Shown here: piece by piece, positions 55,408 to 64,000 of the stretch
Layout of the letters: each line of letters begins with the position of its first letter
How positions within the stretch are numbered: the first letter of the stretch is position 1
Origin: Ptiloglossa arizonensis
Taxonomy: Eukaryota; Arthropoda; Insecta; Hymenoptera; Colletidae
Reading direction: 5' to 3'
Assembly: GCF_051014685.1 (NCBI RefSeq)
Contig: NW_027478972.1
Span: 62,001-126,000 of the forward strand
DNA: 64,000 nucleotides
Notes under the pieces: generated by a model
What the model was told of the DNA's origin: nothing
Databases searched by the model: none
The model's input: only the letters and a program-made list of their open reading frames with translations
Made by a program: the position numbers and the translations under genes

Positions 55408-58400
55408 CGATATACGTTATACGTTATAAGTTATACGTTATACGTTATACGTTATACGTTATACGTTATACGTTATACGTTATACGTTATACGTTATACG
55501 TTATACGTTATACGTTATACGTTATACGTTATACGTTATACGTTATACGTTATACGTTATACGTTATACGTTATACGTTATACGTTATGCGTTATACGTT
55601 ATACGTTATACGTTATGCGTTATACGTTATGCGTTATACGTTATGCGTTATACGTTATACGTCATACGTTATACGTTATACGTTATACGTTATACGTTAT
55701 ACGTTATACGTTATACGTTATACGTTATACGTTATACGTTATACGCTATACGGTATACGTTATACGTTATACGTTATACGTTATACGTTATACGTTATAC
55801 GTTATACGTTATACGTTATACGTTATTCGTTATACGTTATACGTTATACGATATACGTTATACGTTATAAGTTATACGTTATACGTTATACGTTATACGT
55901 TATACATTATACGTTATACGTTATACGTTATACGTTATACGTTATACGTTATACGTTGTACGTTATACGTTATAAGTTGTACGTTATACGATATACGTTA
56001 TACGTTATTCTTTATACGTGCTTCGTTACAAGTTATACGTTATACGTCATAGGTTATACGTTGAACGTTATACTTTATACGTAGCGTGTAATGCGTCATA
56101 CGTTTTACGTTATTCGTTATACGTTTTTCGTTACAAGTTATACGTTATACGTTATACGTTATACGTCATAGGTTATACGTTATACGTTATACGTTATACG
56201 TTATACGTTATACGTCATAGGTTATACGTTATACGTTATACGTTATACGTTATACGTTATACGTTGTACGTTATACGTTATACGTTATACGTTATACGCT
56301 ATACGTTATACGTTATACGTTGTACGTTATACGTTATAAGATGTACGTTATACGATATACGTTATATGTTATTCTTTATACGTGCTTCGTTACAAGTTAT
56401 ACGTTATACGTCATAGGTCATAAGTTGAACGTTATACTTTATACGTAGCATGTAATTCGTCATACGTTTTACGTTATTCGTTATACGTTTTTCGTTACAA
56501 GTTATACGTTATACGTTATACGTTATACGTCATAGGTTATACGTTATACGTTATACGTTATACGTTATACATTATGCGTTATACGTTTTACGTTATTCGT
56601 TATACCTTATACGTTATACGATATACGTTATACGTTATAAGTTATACGTTATACTTTATACGTTATACGTTATACGTTATACGTTATACGTTATACGTTA
56701 TACGTTATACGCTATACGTTATACGTTATACGTTATACGTTATACGTTATACGTTATACGTTATACATTATGCGTTATACGTTTTACGTTATTCGTTATA
56801 CGTTATACGTTATACGATATACGTTATACGTTATAAGTTATACGTTATACGTTATACGTTATACGTTATACGTTATACGTTATACGTTATACGTTATACG
56901 TTATACGTTATACGTTATACGTTATACGTTATACGTTATACGTTATACGTTATACGTTATACGTTATACGTTATACGTTATGCGTTATACGTTATACGTT
57001 ATACGTTATGCGTTATACGTTATGCGTTATACGTTATGCGTTATACGTTATACGTCATACGTTATACGTTATACGTTATACGTTATACGTTATACGTTAT
57101 ACGTTATACGTTATACGTTATACGTTATACGCTATACGGTATACGTTATACGTTATACGTTATACGTTATACGTTATACGTTATACGTTATACGTTATAC
57201 GTTATACGTTATTCGTTATACGTTATACGTTATACGATATACGTTATACGTTATAAGTTATACGTTATACGTTATACGTTATACGTTATACATTATACGT
57301 TATACGTTATACGTTATACGTTATACGTTATACGTTATACGTTGTACGTTATACGTTATAAGTTGTACGTTATACGATATACGTTATACGTTATTCTTTA
57401 TACGTGCTTCGTTACAAGTTATACGTTATACGTCATAGGTTATACGTTGAACGTTATACTTTATACGTAGCATGTAATGCGTCATACGTTTTACGTTATT
57501 CGTTATACGTTTTTCGTTACAAGTTATACGTTATACGTTATACGTTATGCGTCATAGGTTATACGTTATACGTTATACGTTATACGTTATACGTTATACG
57601 TTATAAGTTATACGTTATACGTTATACGTTATACGTTATACGTTATACATTATACGTTATACGTTATACGTTATACGTTATACGTTATACGTTATACGTT
57701 GTACGTTATACGTTATAAGTTGTACGTTATACGATATACGTTATACGTTATTCTTTATACGTGCTTCGTTACAAGTTATACGTTATACGTCATAGGTTAT
57801 ACGTTGAACGTTATACTTTATACGTAGCATGTAATGCGTCATACGTTTTACGTTATTCGTTATACGTTTTTCGTTACAAGTTATACGTTATACGTTATAC
57901 GTTATACGTCATAGGTTATACGTTATACGTTATACGTTATACGTTATACGTTATACGTTGTACGTTATACGTTATACGTTATACGTTATACGCTATACGT
58001 TATACGTTATACGTTGTACGTTATACGTTATATGTTGTACGTTATACGATATACGTTATACGTTATTCTTTATACGTGCTTCGTTACAAGTTATACGTTA
58101 TACGTCATAGGTTATAAGTTGAACGTTATACTTTATACGTAGCATGTAATGCGACATACGTTTTACGTTATTCGTTATACGTTTTTCGTTACAAGTTATA
58201 CGTTATACGTTATACGTTATACGTCATAGATAAAACGTTATACGTTATACGTTATACATTATGCGTTATACGTTTTACGTTATTCGTTATACGTTATACG
58301 TTATACGATATACGTTATACGTTATAAGTTATACGTTATACGTTATACGTTATACGTTATACGTTATACGTTATACGTTATACGTAATACGTTATACGTT

Positions 58401-60440
58401 ATACGTTATACGTTATACGTTATACGTTATACGTTATACGTTATACGTTATACGTTATACGTTATACGTTATACGTTATGCGTTATACGTTATGCGTTAT
58501 ACGTTATGCGTTATACGTTATTCGTCATACGTCATACGTTATACATTATGCGTTATACGTTTTACGTTATTCGTTATACGTTATACGTTATACGATATAC
58601 GTTATACGTTATAAGTTATAGGTTATACATTATACGTTATACGTTATACGTTATACGTTATACGTTATACGTTATACGTTATACGTTATACGTTATACGT
58701 TATACAATATACGTTATACGTTATACGTTATACGTTATACGTTATACGTTATACGTTATACGTTATACGTCATACGTTTTACGTTGTACGTTATACGTTA
58801 TACGTTATACGTTATACGTTATACGTTATACGTTCTACATTATGCGTTATACGTTTTACGTTATTCGTTATACGTTATACGTTATACGATATACGTTATA
58901 CGTTATAAGTTATACGTTATACGTTGTACGTTATACGTTATACGTTATACGTTATACGTTATACGTTATACGTTATACGTTATACGTTATACGTTGTACG
59001 TTATACGTTATACGTTATACGTTATACGTTATACGTTATACGTTATACGTTATACATTATGCGTTATACGTTTTACGTTATTCGTTATACGTTATACGTT
59101 ATACGATATACGTTATACGTTATAAGTTATAGGTTATACATTATACGTTATACGTTATACGTTATACGTTATACGTTATACGTTATACGTTATACGTTAT
59201 ACGTTATACGTTATACGTTATACATTATACGTTATACGTTATACGTTATACGTTATAAGTTATACGTTATACGTTATACGTTATACGTCATACGTATTAC
59301 GTTGAACGTTATACTTTATACGTAGCATGTAATGCATCATACGTTTTACGTTATTCGTTATACGTTTTTCGTTACAAGTTATACGTTATACGTTATACGT
59401 TATACGTCATAGGTTATACATTATACGTTATACGTTATACGTTATACATTATGCGTTATTCGTTTTACGTTATTCGTTATACGTTATACGTTATACGATA
59501 TACGTTATACGTTATAAGTTATACGTTATACGTTATACGTTATACGTTATTCGTTATACGTTATACGTTATACGTTATTCGTTATACGTTATACGTTATA
59601 CGATATACGTTATACGTTATAAGTTATACGTTATACGTTATACGTTATACGTTATACATTATACGTTATACGTTATACGTTATACGTTATACGTTATACG
59701 TTATACGTTGTACGTTATACGTTATAAGTTGTACGTTATACGTTATACGTTATACGTTATACGTTATACGTTATACGTTATACGTTATACGTTATACATT
59801 ATGCGTTATTCGTTTTACGTTATTCGTTATACGTTATACGTTATACGATATACGTTATACGTTATAAGTTATACGTTATACGTTATACGTTATACGTTAT
59901 ACATTATACGTTATACGTTATACGTTATACGTTATACGTTATACGTTATACGTTGTACGTTATACGTTATAAGTTGTACGTTATACGATATACGTTATAC
60001 GTTATTCTTTATACGTGCTTCGTTACAAGTTATACGTTATACGTCATAGGTTATGCGTTGAACGTTATACTTTATACGTAGCATGTAATGCGTCATACGT
60101 TTTACGTTATTCGTTATACGTTTTTCGTTACAAGTTATACGTTATACGTTATACGTTATACGTCATAGGTTATACGTTATACGTTATACGTTATACGTTA
60201 TACGTTATACGTTTTACGTTATTCGTTATACCTTATACGTTATACGATATACGTTATACGTTATAAGTTATACGTTATACTTTATACGTTATACGTTATA
60301 CGTTATACGTTATACGTTATACGTTATACGTTATACGCTATACGTTATACGTTATACGTTATACGTTATACGTTATACGTTATACGTTATACATTATGCG
60401 TTATACGTTTTACGTTATTCGTTATACGTTATACGTTATA
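55408..60440 (+). repeat. 5.03-kb tandem duplication, copy a
   Basis: Sequence from the GATATACG unit at 55,408 is repeated from 60,441. The offset is 5,033 (7 x 719) at the start, 5,005-5,012 in the middle and 4,998 toward the window end; all are multiples of 7. Diagnostic shared features are the dimer patches (55,585 and 60,590), TAGCGTG in M2 (56,084 and 61,096), TAATTCG (about 56,453 and 61,465) and the rare unit GATAAAA (58,227 and 63,225). Confidence 0.88.
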
Positions 60441-63400
60441 CGATATACGTTATACGTTATAAGTTATACGTTATACGTTATACGTTATACGTTATACGTT
60501 ATACGTTATACGTTATACGTTATACGTTATACGTTATACGTTATACGTTATACGTTATACGTTATACGTTATACGTTATACGTTATACGTTATGCGTTAT
60601 ACGTTATACGTTATACGTTATGCGTTATACGTTATGCGTTATACGTTATGCGTTATACGTTATACGTCATACGTTATACGTTATACGTTATACGTTATAC
60701 GTTATACGTTATACGTTATACGTTATACGTTATACGTTATACGTTATACGTTATACGCTATACGGTATACGTTATACGTTATACGTTATACGTTATACGT
60801 TACACGTTATACGTTATACGTTATACGTTATACGTTATTCGTTATACGTTATACGTTATACGATATACGTTATACGTTATAAGTTATACGTTATACGTTA
60901 TACGTTATACGTTATACATTATACGTTATACGTTATACGTTATACGTTATACGTTATACGTTATACGTTGTACGTTATACGTTATAAGTTGTACGTTATA
61001 CGATATACGTTATACGTTATTCTTTATACGTGCTTCGTTACAAGTTATACGTTATACGTCATAGGTTATACGTTGAACGTTATACTTTATACGTAGCGTG
61101 TAATGCGTCATACGTTTTACGTTATTCGTTATACGTTTTTCGTTACAAGTTATACGTTATACGTTATACGTTATACGTCATAGGTTATACGTTATACGTT
61201 ATACGTTATACGTTATACGTTATACGTCATAGGTTATACGTTATACGTTATACGTTATACGTTATACGTTATACGTTGTACGTTATACGTTATACGTTAT
61301 ACGTTATACGCTATACGTTATACGTTATACGTTGTACGTTATACGTTATAAGATGTACGTTATACGATATACGTTATATGTTATTCTTTATACGTGCTTC
61401 GTTACAAGTTATACGTTATACGTCATAGGTCATAAGTTGAACGTTATACTTTATACGTAGCATGTAATTCGTCATACGTTTTACGTTATTCGTTATACGT
61501 TTTTCGTTACAAGTTATACGTTATACGTTATACGTTATACGTCATAGGTTATACGTTATACGTTATACGTTATACGTTATACATTATGCGTTATACGTTT
61601 TACGTTATTCGTTATACCTTATACGTTATACGATATACGTTATACGTTATAAGTTATACGTTATACTTTATACGTTATACGTTATACGTTATACGTTATA
61701 CGTTATACGTTATACGTTATACGCTATACGTTATACGTTATACGTTATACGTTATACGTTATACGTTATACGTTATACATTATGCGTTATACGTTTTACG
61801 TTATTCGTTATACGTTATACGTTATACGATATACGTTATACGTTATAAGTTATACGTTATACGTTATACGTTATACGTTATACGTTATACGTTATACGTT
61901 ATACGTTATACGTTATACGTTATACGTTATACGTTATACGTTATACGTTATACGTTATACGTTATACGTTATGCGTTATACGTTATACGTTATACGTTAT
62001 GCGTTATACGTTATGCGTTATACGTTATGCGTTATACGTTATACGTCATACGTTATACGTTATACGTTATACGTTATACGTTATACGTTATACGTTATAC
62101 GTTATACGTTATACGTTATACGCTATACGGTATACGTTATACGTTATACGTTATACGTTATACGTTATACGTTATACGTTATACGTTATACGTTATACGT
62201 TATTCGTTATACGTTATACGTTATACGATATACGTTATACGTTATAAGTTATACGTTATACGTTATACGTTATACGTTATACATTATACGTTATACGTTA
62301 TACGTTATACGTTATACGTTATACGTTATACGTTGTACGTTATACGTTATAAGTTGTACGTTATACGATATACGTTATACGTTATTCTTTATACGTGCTT
62401 CGTTACAAGTTATACGTTATACGTCATAGGTTATACGTTGAACGTTATACTTTATACGTAGCATGTAATGCGTCATACGTTTTACGTTATTCGTTATACG
62501 TTTTTCGTTACAAGTTATACGTTATACGTTATACGTTATGCGTCATAGGTTATACGTTATACGTTATACGTTATACGTTATACGTTATACGTTATAAGTT
62601 ATACGTTATACGTTATACGTTATACGTTATACGTTATACATTATACGTTATACGTTATACGTTATACGTTATACGTTATACGTTATACGTTATACGTTGT
62701 ACGTTATACGTTATAAGTTGTACGTTATACGATATACGTTATACGTTATTCTTTATACGTGCTTCGTTACAAGTTATACGTTATACGTCATAGGTTATAC
62801 GTTGAACGTTATACTTTATACGTAGCATGTAATGCGTCATACGTTTTACGTTATTCGTTATACGTTTTTCGTTACAAGTTATACGTTATACGTTATACGT
62901 TATACGTCATAGGTTATACGTTATACGTTATACGTTATACGTTATACGTTATACGTTGTACGTTATACGTTATACGTTATACGTTATACGCTATACGTTA
63001 TACGTTATACGTTGTACGTTATACGTTATATGTTGTACGTTATACGATATACGTTATACGTTATTCTTTATACGTGCTTCGTTACAAGTTATACGTTATA
63101 CGTCATAGGTTATAAGTTGAACGTTATACTTTATACGTAGCATGTAATGCGACATACGTTTTACGTTATTCGTTATACGTTTTTCGTTACAAGTTATACG
63201 TTATACGTTATACGTTATACGTCATAGATAAAACGTTATACGTTATACGTTATACATTATGCGTTATACGTTTTACGTTATTCGTTATACGTTATACGTT
63301 ATACGATATACGTTATACGTTATAAGTTATACGTTATACGTTATACATTATACGTTATACGTTATACGTTATACGTTATACGTAATACGTTATACGTTAT

Positions 63401-64000
63401 ACGTTATACGTTATACGTTATACGTTATACGTTATACGTTATACGTTATACGTTATACGTTATACGTTATACGTTATGCGTTATACGTTATGCGTTATAC
63501 GTTATGCGTTATACGTTATTCGTCATACGTCATACGTTATACATTATGCGTTATACGTTTTACGTTATTCGTTATACGTTATACGTTATACGATATACGT
63601 TATACGTTATAAGTTATAGGTTATACATTATACGTTATACGTTATACGTTATACGTTATACGTTATACGTTATACGTTATACGTTATACGTTATACGTTA
63701 TACAATATACGTTATACGTTATACGTTATACGTTATACGTTATACGTTATACGTTATACGTTATACGTCATACGTTTTACGTTGTACGTTATACGTTATA
63801 CGTTATACGTTATACGTTATACGTTATACGTTCTACATTATGCGTTATACGTTTTACGTTATTCGTTATACGTTATACGTTATACGATATACGTTATACG
63901 TTATAAGTTATACGTTATACGTTGTACGTTATACGTTATACGTTATACGTTATACGTTATACGTTATACGTTATACGTTATACGTTATACGTTGTACGTT
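60441..64000 (+). repeat. 5.03-kb tandem duplication, copy b (cut by window end)
   Basis: Direct continuation of copy a in the same orientation. Homology still holds at the last base (TTGTACG at 63,992 pairs with 58,994), so the copy probably continues past the window. Private differences include CATTATA at about 63,345 and a TTACACG unit at about 60,800. If complete it would end near 65.4 kb. Confidence 0.86.

Larger units (their letters stand above)
1..64000 (+). repeat. Heptanucleotide satellite array, unit TTATACG
   Basis: Every line of the window is made of the 7-mer TTATACG or one- to three-base variants of it, head to tail and in one orientation. No inversion of the array was seen. 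Pure units contain one CpG and one ACGT each. The commonest variants change one base: TTATGCG, TTGTACG, TCATACG, GATATACG, CTATACG, TTATTCG, TTTTACG, and replacements of the CG itself (TTATAAG, TTATAGG, ACTTTATA, ACATTATA). Variants are not scattered at random; they recur in fixed strings, described here as modules. Heptamer satellites are well known in eukaryotes (for example the 7-bp satellites of Drosophila virilis), but this unit is not one I can assign to a species. No gene, RNA gene or mobile element interrupts it. An over-extended assembly cannot be excluded from sequence alone. Confidence 0.98.
54731..64000 (+). repeat. Type B terminal domain B7
   Basis: Downstream of the large duplication the array is only type B. 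There is no M3, M4 or M5 and no 6-bp or 8-bp unit that I could find. M2 anchors lie near 56,018, 56,383, 57,404, 57,761, 58,077, 60,015, 61,030, 61,395, 62,395, 62,759 and 63,075. Its first part (about 54,490-55,430) is a near copy of 52,610-53,570 (offset 1,883 then 1,862). It then carries a 5.03-kb tandem duplication. The open frame 54661-56052 (463 codons) is heptapeptide only. Confidence 0.87.

Noticed and set aside
1..64000. Telomeric repeat
   Set aside because: A telomerase-type repeat normally has a G-rich strand. This unit has one G and one C, no G-run and no strand skew, and it carries kilobase higher-order duplications. Subtelomeric location stays possible but is not shown.
1..64000. 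CRISPR array or phage/bacterial tandem locus
   Set aside because: There are no unique spacers between repeats, the unit is 7 bp, and no associated genes are present.
1..64000. TATA boxes or bacterial -10 elements (TATAA once per unit on the - strand)
   Set aside because: The word is a necessary part of every unit and has no partner element or downstream gene, so it carries no information about a promoter.
1..64000. Hairpins or cruciforms from the near-palindrome TATACGTTATA
   Set aside because: The unit is only imperfectly self-complementary and the array has no inverted arm, so no specific structure can be assigned at any position.
54731..64000. Third copy of the 26-kb unit
   Set aside because: After 54,730 the sequence does not return to the CTTCATA-containing type A start seen at 2,520 and 28,656, and no M3 or M4 follows.

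Overview
The whole 64-kb window is one uninterrupted satellite array. The unit is the 7-mer TTATACG (canonical rotation over both strands AACGTAT), about 71% A+T with one CpG per unit, always in the same orientation. I found no gene, RNA gene, transposable element, CRISPR array or unique-sequence island on either strand, and both window ends lie inside the array. An array of this length and homogeneity points to eukaryotic heterochromatin (pericentromeric, subtelomeric or a sex/B chromosome). Nothing in the sequence identifies the species. The unit has no G-run and no G/C strand skew, so it does not look like a telomerase-type telomere repeat. The many open frames on the + strand are a by-product of the repeat. 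Because 7 is not a multiple of 3, all three + frames of a pure array read the same stop-free heptapeptide, YTLYVIR, while every - frame meets TAA once per 21 bp.

The array has several levels above the 7-mer. (1) Runs of pure units, up to about 42 in a row. (2) Recurrent blocks of variant units inherited together, which I call modules M1-M5. (3) Two interleaved array types: type A carries M3, M4, M5 and variants such as TTATGCG, CGCTATA and TAGGATATACG; type B carries M1, M2 and variants such as TTATAAG, TTATTCG and GCTTCGTTACAAG. (4) Kilobase tandem duplications with periods of about 1.8, 2.3, 4.02 and 5.03 kb. (5) One very large head-to-tail duplication of about 26.1 kb that accounts for most of the window.

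Layout: 1-2,507 is type A upstream of the large duplication. 2,508-28,643 is large copy 1, in the block order A-B-A-B-A-B-A-B-A-B-A-B. 28,644-54,730 is large copy 2, with the same order and only scattered differences (single-base changes and gains or losses of whole 7-bp units). 54,731-64,000 is purely type B and contains a separate 5.03-kb tandem duplication, truncated by the window end.

A simple arithmetic check supports this reading. Distances between matching anchors are multiples of 7 after correction for a small set of 6-bp and 8-bp units. In copy 1 these sum to +12, and the 26,136-bp offset leaves remainder 5 modulo 7, as predicted. The mapped duplication breakpoints I could resolve fall in or beside pure 7-mer runs, consistent with growth by unequal exchange. 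No previously undescribed functional system is evident. What deserves attention is the architecture of the satellite and a few conserved non-consensus modules in it.
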